Notes: a model not told the origin generated them from the sequence alone. Positions 31,392-38,160 are shown, counted from the stretch's first letter. The stretch: 64,000 nucleotides of DNA from Sphingopyxis jiangsuensis (GCF_016734905.1 NZ_JAERPO010000003.1:97038-161037); one strand, 5' to 3'. Made by a program: numbers and translations.

Positions 31392-32345
31392 ATGTCGGTT
31401 CTTTCTTCCCCTTATTTCCACGACGAAGCCAAGGCTTTCGAGCATCTGGAAAGCATCGTTTGGGCTGGCGGCGTAGTCTGCCCGCATTGCGGTGTTGTGG
31501 GCGGTCGCGTCTATGACCTGTCAGGTGTCCGCTCGAAGCCGAGCAAGAAGAACCCTGAGGGCGTCGTCCGTCACGGCCTGAAAAAATGTGGCGAGTGCCG
31601 CAAGCAGTTCACCGTCAAGGTCGGCACTGTTTTCGAGCACGCCCGTATGCCGCTCCACAAGATGCTACAGGCCGTTCACCTGATCGCGTCGAGCAAGAAG
31701 GGTATCAGCGCCCACCAGCTCGCCCGCGTTCTGGAGGTCCAGTATAAGACCGCATGGTTCCTCGCCCACCGTATCCGCGAAGCCATGCGCTCGGGCGATC
31801 TGGCTACTCCGTTCGGTTCGGGCGGTGGCGCCGTGGAGGTCGATGAAACCTATTTCGGCGTCAAGTCGGGCCGTCGCGGTGCGAAGGCTGGCACGGCTCA
31901 CAAGTTCGGCGTTCTGGCGCTCGTGGACCGCGACAGCGGCACCATGCGTTCGTTCACCTTCGACAAGTTCCGCGCCGACGAGGTTCACCCCATCGTCCTG
32001 AATAACATCGCCCGCGAAGCCCGTTTGATGACCGACGAAGCGAAGATGTATAAGAAGATTGGCCGCGACTTTGCCGAGCATGGCACGACCCTCCACGGCG
32101 CTCGCCAGTATGTCGATTACAGCGACCGCACCATTCACACGAACACCGTTGAAGGCGCGTTCTCGATTTTCAAGCGCGGCATGAAGGGCGTTTATCAGCA
32201 CTGTGGCGAGCAGCATTTGCACCGCTACCTTGCCGAGTTTGAGTTCCGCTACAACACGCGCGAAGCGAACGGCATTGATGATCGCGGTCGGGCTGTCGAA
32301 GCGGTGCGGGGCATCGTTGGCAAGCGCCTGACATACGCATCGTAG
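31392..32345 (+). CDS. IS1595-family transposase
   Basis: A 317-residue transposase. An N-terminal zinc ribbon has cysteines at residues 30, 33, 66 and 69. The DDE-type catalytic core is recognised by VEVDETYFG (Asp151), LMTDEAKMY (Asp215) and HTNTVEGAFSIFKRG (Asn251, Glu254), the DDN/E arrangement of the IS1595 group, and ends with the EFEFRYNTRE block. Length is normal and no frameshift is present. Start ATG at 31392. It moves the element that also carries the passenger genes downstream. Confidence 0.95.
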   Translation: MSVLSSPYFHDEAKAFEHLESIVWAGGVVCPHCGVVGGRVYDLSGVRSKPSKKNPEGVVRHGLKKCGECRKQFTVKVGTVFEHARMPLHKMLQAVHLIASSKKGISAHQLARVLEVQYKTAWFLAHRIREAMRSGDLATPFGSGGGAVEVDETYFGVKSGRRGAKAGTAHKFGVLALVDRDSGTMRSFTFDKFRADEVHPIVLNNIAREARLMTDEAKMYKKIGRDFAEHGTTLHGARQYVDYSDRTIHTNTVEGAFSIFKRGMKGVYQHCGEQHLHRYLAEFEFRYNTREANGIDDRGRAVEAVRGIVGKRLTYAS

Positions 32346-32584
32346 ATTCTTTCCAAAAGTTTGATGGAAAGCGCGCGTGAAAATGCGCTGAAATCGTCGG
32401 CGAATCGTTCACGGAAGCGTTCGGTGAACGTCTCACGTCAATGGACAATGAAGCGACGATGGCTTTGACAACGAATCAAAGCGGTCATCTATCAACAGGA
32501 TTGACGTGATTTGTTTACGCGTATCGCGTAAATCGGCGATGGAAGTGAGAACATCCCGCCAAGGTATCTGCCTTCCGCTATGCG
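32346..32584. other. Non-coding stretch inside the transposon
   Basis: After the transposase stop there are about 240 bases with no credible gene. The sequence is AT-richer than the host and contains a run of imperfect GAACG/CGTTC-like repeats (around 32385-32435). It leads to the tRNA-like sequence at 32585. Confidence 0.5.
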
Positions 32585-32658
32585 CGCCCTCGGCTGGACT
32601 CGAACCAGCAGCCGGGGACCTACGAAGAACCTGCTCTATCCAGTTGAGCTACGAGGGC
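32585..32658 (-). tRNA. Degenerate tRNA-like sequence (canonical spacing, mispaired anticodon stem)
   Basis: On the minus strand the acceptor stem GCCCTCG/CGAGGGC, D arm GCTC/GAGC and T arm GCTGG/CCAGC around TTCGAGT are perfect and the spacing is exactly that of a tRNA. The anticodon stem (GGTTC against GTCCC) has two mismatches, and the loop TTCGTAG would give anticodon CGU. No CCA is encoded. It resembles arginine-type tRNAs overall. It may be a decaying gene or a tRNA mimic; charging and function are doubtful. Confidence 0.55.
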
Positions 32659-32665
32659 CACACAG

Positions 32666-32700
32666 CAAAAAACGCCGGGAGTTAGCGCTCCCGGCGTTTT
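32666..32700. terminator. Bidirectional Rho-independent terminator
   Basis: A perfect 11-bp stem (AACGCCGGGAG with CTCCCGGCGTT) around a short loop, flanked by A-runs on the left and T-runs on the right, so it can stop transcription both ways. It ends the winged-helix gene on the minus strand. Confidence 0.88.
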
Positions 32701-32705
32701 CAATG

Positions 32706-33101
32706 TTAGCTTACGGCGCGAAGCCCCCCAACGTCACTAAAAGGGTTTGGGCGCGGCGCAAACTTCTTCTCGTAGTAGCGTTCGCCCTCGTAGACGAGCG
32801 CACCGTCCCCTTTGAGGCGGGACAGAATAGACCCCACGGTATCCTTTGCTACCGTCGGGACTTGCGCCCTGATGGCGGCATCAACCTCAGCGGTAGTCGC
32901 ACCACTCTCGCCAGCCGCCTTCATATAATCTAGGACGAGAGGCTTAATGCTCGGCGAGCGCTGCCTAACGGGTTTTGCGGGGGCGTCATCGCCTAGCAGT
33001 TCGATCAGCAACTTCTCCTGGATGCGAAGTTCGTCGATCTGCTTGCGAACGGCTTCTAGCTTCGCTTTGATTTTCATTTGTTGCTCTTTCGCGGTTGCCA
33101 T
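32706..33101 (-). CDS. Passenger winged-helix-like protein
   Basis: A 131-residue protein. Residues 1-45 form a lysine- and glutamate-rich coiled coil (MATAKEQQMKIKAKLEAV and following). Residues about 52-115 look like a winged helix (PLVLDYMKAAGESGATTAEV, then VGSILSRLKGDGALVYEGERYY). AAAGGA lies 8 bases before the ATG. The gene follows the tRNA-Leu-like sequence by 25 bases on the same strand and ends at a strong terminator, so the two are likely co-transcribed. It may be a small DNA-binding protein of the element; the function is unknown. Confidence 0.75.
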   Translation of the reverse strand: MATAKEQQMKIKAKLEAVRKQIDELRIQEKLLIELLGDDAPAKPVRQRSPSIKPLVLDYMKAAGESGATTAEVDAAIRAQVPTVAKDTVGSILSRLKGDGALVYEGERYYEKKFAPRPNPFSDVGGLRAVS

Positions 33102-33126
33102 GTCAGATTCCTTTGAAAGTGAGACT

Positions 33127-33214
33127 TGGTGCCCGCAGGGGGACTCGAACCCCCACATCCCGCCAAGGATTTCGGTTTTAAAGACCGCTGCGTCTACCAT
33201 TCCGCCATGCGGGC
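33127..33214 (-). tRNA. tRNA-Leu-like gene with UUA anticodon (candidate ochre suppressor)
   Basis: An 88-base class II tRNA with encoded CCA and discriminator A. The acceptor stem GCCCGCA/TGCGGGC and T stem GGGGG/CCCCC are perfect; the D arm GCG/CGC holds GG; the long variable arm pairs ATCC with GGAT. The anticodon stem GCGGT/ACCGA (one mismatch at its base) encloses CTTTAAA, so the anticodon reads UUA, which pairs with the UAA stop codon. In ordinary bacterial tRNA-Leu(UAA) the loop would be CTTAAAA or TTTAAAA. Whether it is charged and active is unproven. Confidence 0.75.
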
Positions 33215-33292
33215 ACAGCATCTTGATAGCGCCTGATTGATAGCTGTGAAAGTAGACGAATCAAATGCAGGACGGAAGGAGTGAAAATTGCG

Positions 33293-33439
33293 ATGAGTCG
33301 AAAGGAAACGACGTCTCAGCTTGAAAAATTCAAGGAAGCTGCGCGTGATTTGGAAACCGACGACGACCCTGAACGCTTTGACGAGCGCCTAGGACGAATG
33401 GTCAAGCAAAAGCCGACAAAGAAGGGCAAGGCCGACTAA
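33293..33439 (+). CDS. Small charged passenger protein
   Basis: A 48-residue, highly charged protein (starts MSRKETTSQLEKFKEAARDL, then an acidic DDDPERFDERLGRM patch and a basic tail). GGAG lies about 10 bases before the ATG. Similar small proteins are common in alphaproteobacterial genomes without known function. It is convergent with the putative toxin gene, overlapping it by four bases at the stops. It is shorter than usual annotation limits but has a plausible start and composition. Confidence 0.6.
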   Translation: MSRKETTSQLEKFKEAARDLETDDDPERFDERLGRMVKQKPTKKGKAD

Positions 33440-33972
33440 TCCACTGGATAAATCTCGTGCTTAGGGTCATACCATAGGACGTGAAACTCGCCGACGATCC
33501 GGAATCCCCACAGGCGAGGCAGGTTGCCAAGGCGAAACCGATAGATTGTGTCGGCGCTGTGCTTCAGTTCGACTAGGCGGTATTGGGCTTCTTCGGTGAT
33601 GCTTGCCACCTCCATAGGGTGGTGCATCCTGTGGCCGGTGTCGCTAGTTTGCGCCTCGACCTCGTGCCAGCGCAATTTGGCAAATTCACTTAGCTTGGGG
33701 AGGATTGTTTCATTCCAGCATTCGTCGGTCCATGCTCGCGGCGTCCCTGAATCCCACGCTCCTTCGATATCTGGACTTTCGCAACTCCACGTTACCGTTA
33801 GGTTGTAAATGGAGCCTGGATTGACCCCCACACGGACTGCCTTGGGACGATCTTTAGCATATTCAGAGCGCACCTCATGGTCTCTCGGCTCCGCTCTCAG
33901 GCGAGCCGATTTTAGCTCCTGTTGTGCCAGCTTTTTATGCTCGCGCGCGAGCCTTGCCTCGCGCTTGGTCAT
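33436..33972 (-). CDS. Putative toxin linked to a Panacea-domain antitoxin
   Basis: A 178-residue protein of no family I can name with certainty. The N-terminus is a basic helix (KREARLAREHKKLAQQELK). The C-terminal third has the pattern YRFRLGNLPRLWGFRIVGEFHVLWYDPKHEIYP, like small toxin or nuclease-like modules that end in a WxDPxH motif. It begins five bases after the stop of the antitoxin gene on the same strand, the usual arrangement of PanA-PanT pairs. A toxin role is therefore inferred from partnership, not from catalytic residues. Confidence 0.6.
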   Translation of the reverse strand: MTKREARLAREHKKLAQQELKSARLRAEPRDHEVRSEYAKDRPKAVRVGVNPGSIYNLTVTWSCESPDIEGAWDSGTPRAWTDECWNETILPKLSEFAKLRWHEVEAQTSDTGHRMHHPMEVASITEEAQYRLVELKHSADTIYRFRLGNLPRLWGFRIVGEFHVLWYDPKHEIYPVD

Positions 33973-33977
33973 CAGCG

Positions 33978-34430
33978 TCAGGCTACTACGATTTCGTCCG
34001 ACGCAATGTCATTAGGCCCCAACGCCGAATAATATTCCATTAGCGCGTAAGGCGTAATTTCAGTGTTCTGCGCTTTCGCGTAAGCGTCTTTCCACGGGTC
34101 CTCCATGTGCGTAAGGTCGCTCAACCATTGAGCATCCTTATCGCCATAAAATCCCAGAATAAGATCAACCGTTTCGCGTTGGGCAGGGTTTAATCTATCG
34201 GCATCACCGCCGCTGATTGCGGACACGCGAAAGCGTCCCTGCGTCGCCACCCACAGATCACGGACAACAGGGCCGTTTTTCCACGCCTCAATGCGCTCCG
34301 GAAAGAGCACATCATCGTCCCAAACAATAGACCATGCCTGACTGTAGTATACCAGCTTTTGAAGCTTCATCGTGGTCATGGGGCCGTGCGCGGCGAGAAT
34401 ATACTGCGCCACATCGAATACAGACGGCAT
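33978..34430 (-). CDS. Panacea-domain (SocA/DUF4065-like) antitoxin
   Basis: A 150-residue protein with the Panacea domain found in SocA of Caulobacter and in PanA antitoxins. Diagnostic segments are VFDVAQYILAAHGPMTTMKLQKLVYYSQAW, quoted here in shortened form as TTMKLQKLVYYSQAW, and ERIEAWKNGPVVRDLW. These domains neutralise diverse toxins by direct binding. I set the start at the ATG at 34430, where GGAAGGGA lies 8-9 bases upstream and the domain begins immediately. It is the first gene of a two-gene operon with the putative toxin. Confidence 0.85.
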   Translation of the reverse strand: MPSVFDVAQYILAAHGPMTTMKLQKLVYYSQAWSIVWDDDVLFPERIEAWKNGPVVRDLWVATQGRFRVSAISGGDADRLNPAQRETVDLILGFYGDKDAQWLSDLTHMEDPWKDAYAKAQNTEITPYALMEYYSALGPNDIASDEIVVA

Positions 34431-34559
34431 ACCAATATCCCTTCCTTGGTGGCGGCATACATAGTTTGTTCTCACCAATCCGTAAAGACGGACGAAATTT
34501 TGAGACTCCAACATCACCACCCCCTTTCCTACATTCCCGCGCCATGCGACCGTGAGGGG

Positions 34560-34685
34560 ATGAAGCGCGAACCAAAATGGAAAACCCGAGCCTTGGCGAT
34601 TGAGTTCTGGCTTGCCGCTGCCTTTGTCGCCGGATCATTCGTTGCGGGGCTTGTTTCTGCGGTTCGTTACCTGATCGGCGGGTGA
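34560..34685 (+). CDS. Possible 41-residue membrane protein at the transposon end
   Basis: A short frame (starts MKREPKWKTRALAIEFWL) with a basic N-terminus and one strong membrane helix (about residues 14-36, rich in Ala, Val and Phe). It ends three bases before the right terminal repeat. GAGGGG is immediately before the ATG, too close for ideal initiation. It may be a real tiny gene driven by the AT-rich segment that contains CCCTTTCCTACATT, or chance. Confidence 0.35.
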   Translation: MKREPKWKTRALAIEFWLAAAFVAGSFVAGLVSAVRYLIGG

Positions 34686-34687
34686 GC

Positions 34688-34711
34688 GGGTTTGTAAACT
34701 ACATATACGCC
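34688..34711. repeat. Right terminal inverted repeat of the IS1595-type element
   Basis: 24 bases from GGGTTTGTAAAC to TATACGCC, the exact reverse complement of the left repeat at 31325-31348. Confidence 0.93.
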
Positions 34712-34719
34712 ACAAGTGT
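34712..34719. repeat. Right 8-bp target-site duplication (ACAAGTGT)
   Basis: Identical to 31317-31324, immediately outside the right terminal repeat. Confidence 0.9.
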
Positions 34720-34793
34720 CACATCATGAAGAATTGCGATTCGGGCCGGCGCCTTTCGGGGTGCGCGGCCCGATTGCTTTTGGAGGGCGGGCG

Positions 34794-35324
34794 ATGGCAT
34801 CGGACACAGGCGGCGAGTGCAAGCGCGACTGCCCGCGCGCGTTGGTGCGGGGCGAATGCGTGACGCGGTTCCGCGAGATCGGCGAAACGCAGCGGCGGCT
34901 GTTCATCGAGGTGCTGGGCGAATGCTGCAACGTGCGCCATGCCGCTGCGGTTGCGGGATTTGCCCATTCGGCGGCGTACAAGCTGCGCCGCGTCGACCGC
35001 GACTTTGCCGACGCGTGGCAGGCGGCGCTCGAAAGCGGTTATGCGCGGCTGGAAATGGCGCTTGTCGAGCGCGCCATCGACACGATCGAGAAATTGAACG
35101 GCGGCGACGACGGCACGCCGTTGCCGCCCGTCGGCGCGATGACGGTCGCGCAGGCGATGGACGTGATGGCGAAGCACCGCGCGAGCGTCGAGGGCGGGCG
35201 CGCCAAGCGCGTCCGGCTGAACATCCATGCGCGGCCGAGCGCCGAGGAAACCGATGCCGAGATCCTGCGGCGCATCGCGATCATCGAGGCGCAGCGCGCC
35301 GCGCCGAAAGGAAAGGAGCGGTGA
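34794..35324 (+). CDS. GTA small terminase-like subunit (gp1-like)
   Basis: A 176-residue protein with an N-terminal HTH (residues 30-75, including VRHAAAVAGFAHSAAYKLRR), a helical middle and the C-terminal signature RPSAEETDAEILRRIAIIE. Small terminases recognise DNA and hand it to the large subunit; GTAs package host DNA with little specificity. GGAGG lies 7 bases before the ATG. Its stop overlaps the start of the large terminase gene. A related solitary gene is at 17553-18515. The transposon lies 75 bases upstream. Confidence 0.85.
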   Translation: MASDTGGECKRDCPRALVRGECVTRFREIGETQRRLFIEVLGECCNVRHAAAVAGFAHSAAYKLRRVDRDFADAWQAALESGYARLEMALVERAIDTIEKLNGGDDGTPLPPVGAMTVAQAMDVMAKHRASVEGGRAKRVRLNIHARPSAEETDAEILRRIAIIEAQRAAPKGKER

Positions 35325-36673
35325 CGAAGCGCTGGGCCGCGCGGCTGGAACTGCGCGAAGGCGAGACGATCCTCGACCGCTTGCTCAAACTGGAAGCCGA
35401 AGAGCGCGGAAAGCTGCTGCGCGACATGCCGCGCAAATATGTGCAGGAACTGCACGACCGCTGGTATCAATGGGCGCACGACGGGCAGCGCGAGCCACCG
35501 GGCGACTGGCCGGTGTGGCTGATCCGCGCCGGGCGCGGGTTCGGCAAGACCCGCGCGGGCGCCGAATGGGTGAGCGAGGTTGCGCGCAGCGTGCCCGGCG
35601 CACGGATCGCGCTGGTCGCCGCGAACGAGGCCGACGGTATCCGCGTGATGATCGAGGGGCCGAGCGGGCTGCTCGGCGTCGCGCGCACCGACGAAGGGCC
35701 CAAATGGCGCGAGCGGATGCGCCAACTGCATTTCGACAGCGGCGCGATCGCGACGCTCTATTCGGCGGGCACGCCCGAGAATTTGCGCGGTCCCGAACAT
35801 CATGCGGCCTGGTGCGACGAACTGGCCAAATGGGGGCAGCGCGGCGAGGCGGCGTGGGACAATCTGATGCTGGGGATGCGGCTGGGCGACACGCCGCGCG
35901 TCCTGGTGACCACGACGCCGCGCCCGGTGCCGCTGATGCGCAAGGTCGAAGCGCTGCCGGGATGCGTGACGACATTGGGGCGGACATCGGAAAACCCGCA
36001 CCTGCCCGCGAGCTTCGTCGCGCACATGATCGCGCAATATGGCGGCACGCGGCTGGGGCGGCAGGAGCTCGACGGCGAGATGCTGGAGGATGTCGAGGGC
36101 GCGCTGTGGAGCCGCGCGCTGATCGAGCGCTGCCGCGTCGATGCGGACGCGGCGGCGAAGCCCGTGCGCGTCGTGATCGGCGTCGATCCGCCCGCGACGC
36201 GGCGGGGCGATGCGTGCGGGATTGTCGTCGCGGCGCTGCTGCGCGACGGCCGCGTCGCGGTGGTCGAGGATGCGAGCGTCGCAAAGGCCGCGCCGCACGT
36301 CTGGGCGCAGGCGGTGGCAAGCGCCGCGGCGCGCTGGAACGCCGACCGCGTGGTCGCCGAGAGCAATATGGGCGGCGAGATGGTCGCCGCGGTGCTCGCG
36401 CAGGCCGATGTGACGCTGCCGGTGCGCGCGGTGCACGCGAGCGTCGGCAAGGCGCGGCGGGCGGAACCGGTGGCGCTCGCCTATGAGCGCGGGCAGGTGG
36501 TCCATGCGGGGGCGTTCGCGGCGCTCGAGGACGAGCTTTGCGGGATGCAGATCGGCGGCGGCTATGCGGGGCCGGGGAGGTCGCCGGATCGGGCCGATGC
36601 CTGCGTGTGGGCGGTCGCGGCGCTGCGCGAGGGGTTGGCGAAAGGACGGGCGCCGGGGGTGCGGGTGGTTTGA
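35321..36673 (+). CDS. GTA large terminase (gp2-like) DNA-packaging ATPase/nuclease
   Basis: A 450-residue HK97/GTA-type large terminase. The ATPase has Walker A IRAGRGFGKTRAG (about residues 66-78) and Walker B-like AAWCDELAKWG. The nuclease part begins with VIGVDPPATRRGDACGIVV, with the metal-binding Asp, and includes a later ESNMGG acidic site and RADACVWA. The GTG start overlaps the TGA of the small subunit gene (GTGA), showing coupling. It drives DNA into GTA heads and cuts it. It is followed by a repeat-flanked nuclease remnant before the portal gene. Confidence 0.95.
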   Translation: MTKRWAARLELREGETILDRLLKLEAEERGKLLRDMPRKYVQELHDRWYQWAHDGQREPPGDWPVWLIRAGRGFGKTRAGAEWVSEVARSVPGARIALVAANEADGIRVMIEGPSGLLGVARTDEGPKWRERMRQLHFDSGAIATLYSAGTPENLRGPEHHAAWCDELAKWGQRGEAAWDNLMLGMRLGDTPRVLVTTTPRPVPLMRKVEALPGCVTTLGRTSENPHLPASFVAHMIAQYGGTRLGRQELDGEMLEDVEGALWSRALIERCRVDADAAAKPVRVVIGVDPPATRRGDACGIVVAALLRDGRVAVVEDASVAKAAPHVWAQAVASAAARWNADRVVAESNMGGEMVAAVLAQADVTLPVRAVHASVGKARRAEPVALAYERGQVVHAGAFAALEDELCGMQIGGGYAGPGRSPDRADACVWAVAALREGLAKGRAPGVRVV

Positions 36674-36690
36674 GCTTGTTGCTAGCTGGA

Positions 36691-36728
36691 AAGCGGGACC
36701 CCGGGTCAAGCCCGGGGTGACGTGGGTT
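36691..36728. repeat. Direct repeat copy 1 (GGACCCCGGGTC family)
   Basis: A 38-base sequence identical to 36886-36923, built on a CCCCGGGTCAAGCCCGGGG palindrome followed by TGACGTGGGTT. This family also appears at 38069-38144 and 59015-59090. Confidence 0.85.
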
Positions 36729-36879
36729 GAACCGCCTCGTTTGGGCAGAGCGCGGCGATGATATTGCGCTGTGCATCGCGCAGGAGAAGCGGATCAAGCG
36801 GTGGCATAGGGCATGGAAATTCGAGCTGATCGAACGGGGCAATCCCGATTGGCTGGATTTATTCGACGTGCTGGTTTGA
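36727..36879 (+). pseudogene. GIY-YIG nuclease C-terminal remnant
   Basis: Fifty codons in one open frame resemble the C-terminus of small GIY-YIG nucleases (the segments ALCIAQEKRIKRWHRAWKFE and NPDWLDLFDVLV, ending in TGA). The N-terminal half with the GIY-YIG motif is missing and there is no start codon of its own. It lies exactly between two identical 38-base repeats within the GTA cluster. It looks like the residue of an insertion that was partly deleted. Confidence 0.75.
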
Positions 36880-36885
36880 AAATAG

Positions 36886-36923
36886 AAGCGGGACCCCGGG
36901 TCAAGCCCGGGGTGACGTGGGTT
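36886..36923. repeat. Direct repeat copy 2 (GGACCCCGGGTC family)
   Basis: Identical to 36691-36728 over 38 bases. It lies just upstream of the portal gene's ribosome-binding site. Confidence 0.85.
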
Positions 36924-36954
36924 TTTGTCCAGGGCGCAGCGTAGGGAGATCATC

Positions 36955-38115
36955 ATGAACTGGTTTGGCCGGAAGGCTGCGCAGGGGGCTGCGCGGCCCC
37001 AATTGTCGCGCGTGTATGGGAGCTGGTCGGCGCCCGCGCCCTTGTCGTTCGAGGCGCAGGTTCGCGAGGGGTATCTTTCCAATGCGATCGTCCAGCGGGC
37101 GGTGCGGCTGGTGGCCGAGGCGGCGGGTTCGGCGCCGTTGGAGGCGAGCGATCCGGCGCTGGAGCGGCTGGTCGGTGCGACGTCGGGCGGGCAGGGGCTG
37201 GTCGAGACGCTCGCGGCGCAATTGCTGCTCCACGGCAATGGCTATGTGCAGATATTGACCGACGGCGCGGGGGCGCCCGCCGAGCTGTTCGCGCTGCGCC
37301 CCGAGCGGGTGACGGTCGAGGCCGACGCGCGCGGCTGGCCCGTCGCCTATCGCTACAAGGCGGGGGGCGAGACGGTGGTGCTGGCCGCCGAGGATGGCGC
37401 GGGGCGGCCCGCGGTGGTGCATGTGAAGGCGCTGCACCCGCTCGACGATCATTATGGCGCGGGGTGCCTGGGCGCGGCGGCGGGCGCGATCGCCGCGCAT
37501 AATGCGGCGGCCAGATGGAATGCGGCGTTGCTGGAGAATGCGGCGCGGCCGTCGGGGGCGCTCGTGCACGACCCCGGCGACAAGGGGGTGCCGCTGTCGG
37601 CCGAGCAGGTCGAGCGGCTGCGCGAGGAACTGGCGGAGAGCTTTTCGGGGAGCGCCAATGCGGGGCGGCCGCTGCTGCTCGAAGGCGGGTTGAAGTGGCA
37701 GGCGCTGTCGCTGTCGCCCGCCGAGATGGATTTCCTGGCGCTGAAGGATGCGAGCGCGCGCGAAATTGCCATGGCGTTCGGGGTGCCGCCGATGCTGCTC
37801 GGCCTGCCGGGCGACGCGACCTATGCCAATTATCGCGAGGCAAACCGCGCGCTGTGGCGGCTGACGGTGCTGCCGCTGTGCGCGAAGATATTGGGGGCGG
37901 TGGCGCAGGGGCTGGCGGGGTGGTTCGAGGGGGCCGAACTGCGCGTCGATCTGAACAAGGTGCCGGCGATGGCCGCCGACCGGATGGCGCTGTGGCGCGA
38001 GGTGTCGGCGGCCGACTGGCTGACGGCGGACGAGAAGAAGGTTTTGCTGGGGGTGGGCTCGACCGATCCGTCACCCCGGGCTCGACCCGGGGTCCCGCTC
38101 AGCGACGGGGAATAG
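36955..38115 (+). CDS. GTA portal protein (gp3-like)
   Basis: A 386-residue HK97-family portal protein that forms the dodecameric DNA gate of the head. Recognisable regions are the N-terminal MNWFGRK, LLLHGNGYVQIL, and the C-terminal core with AREIAMAFGVPPMLLGLPGDATYANYREANR (quoted in shortened form as GVPPMLLGLPGDATYANYRE). GGGAG precedes the ATG. The last 18 or so residues (from STDPSPRARPG) are encoded by an inverted genomic repeat, and the stop codon lies inside it. Confidence 0.93.
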   Translation: MNWFGRKAAQGAARPQLSRVYGSWSAPAPLSFEAQVREGYLSNAIVQRAVRLVAEAAGSAPLEASDPALERLVGATSGGQGLVETLAAQLLLHGNGYVQILTDGAGAPAELFALRPERVTVEADARGWPVAYRYKAGGETVVLAAEDGAGRPAVVHVKALHPLDDHYGAGCLGAAAGAIAAHNAAARWNAALLENAARPSGALVHDPGDKGVPLSAEQVERLREELAESFSGSANAGRPLLLEGGLKWQALSLSPAEMDFLALKDASAREIAMAFGVPPMLLGLPGDATYANYREANRALWRLTVLPLCAKILGAVAQGLAGWFEGAELRVDLNKVPAMAADRMALWREVSAADWLTADEKKVLLGVGSTDPSPRARPGVPLSDGE

Positions 38116-38144
38116 CGGGACCCCGGGTCGAGCCCGGGGTGACG
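38069..38144. repeat. Inverted pair of GGACCCCGGGTC repeats across the portal stop
   Basis: 38069-38099 and 38114-38144 are 31-base perfect inverted arms around a 14-base loop. The left arm encodes the portal's C-terminal tail; the loop and right arm contain the stop and lead to the next ribosome-binding site. A strong hairpin in the mRNA is expected. Confidence 0.88.
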
Positions 38145-38160
38145 AAGAGGAGATTTGAAC

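Larger units (their letters stand above)
31325..34711. mobile_element. IS1595-family transposon with passenger genes
   Basis: A 3387-bp element bounded by perfect 24-base terminal inverted repeats (31325-31348, beginning GGCGTATATG, and 34688-34711) and an 8-bp target duplication. It carries an IS1595-type transposase, two tRNA-like sequences, a small winged-helix gene, a 48-codon gene, a Panacea antitoxin with a linked putative toxin and a tiny membrane-protein gene. Passenger genes are known in the IS1595 family. Perfect termini and duplication suggest recent, still-active insertion. It lies immediately upstream of the GTA cluster. Confidence 0.92.

Noticed and set aside
33127-33214. tRNA gene acting as the attachment site of an integrative element
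   Set aside because: The mobile element has transposon-type terminal repeats and a target duplication outside this tRNA; there is no integrase and no duplicated tRNA end.
34716-34793. Upstream extension of the small-terminase gene to a GTG in the target duplication
   Set aside because: The GTG exists only because of where the transposon ended, and the ATG at 34794 has a well-spaced GGAGG.
36691-36923. CRISPR-like direct repeats
   Set aside because: Only two copies separated by a nuclease remnant, and the same sequence is a dispersed palindromic repeat elsewhere. There are no cas genes or spacers in the window.
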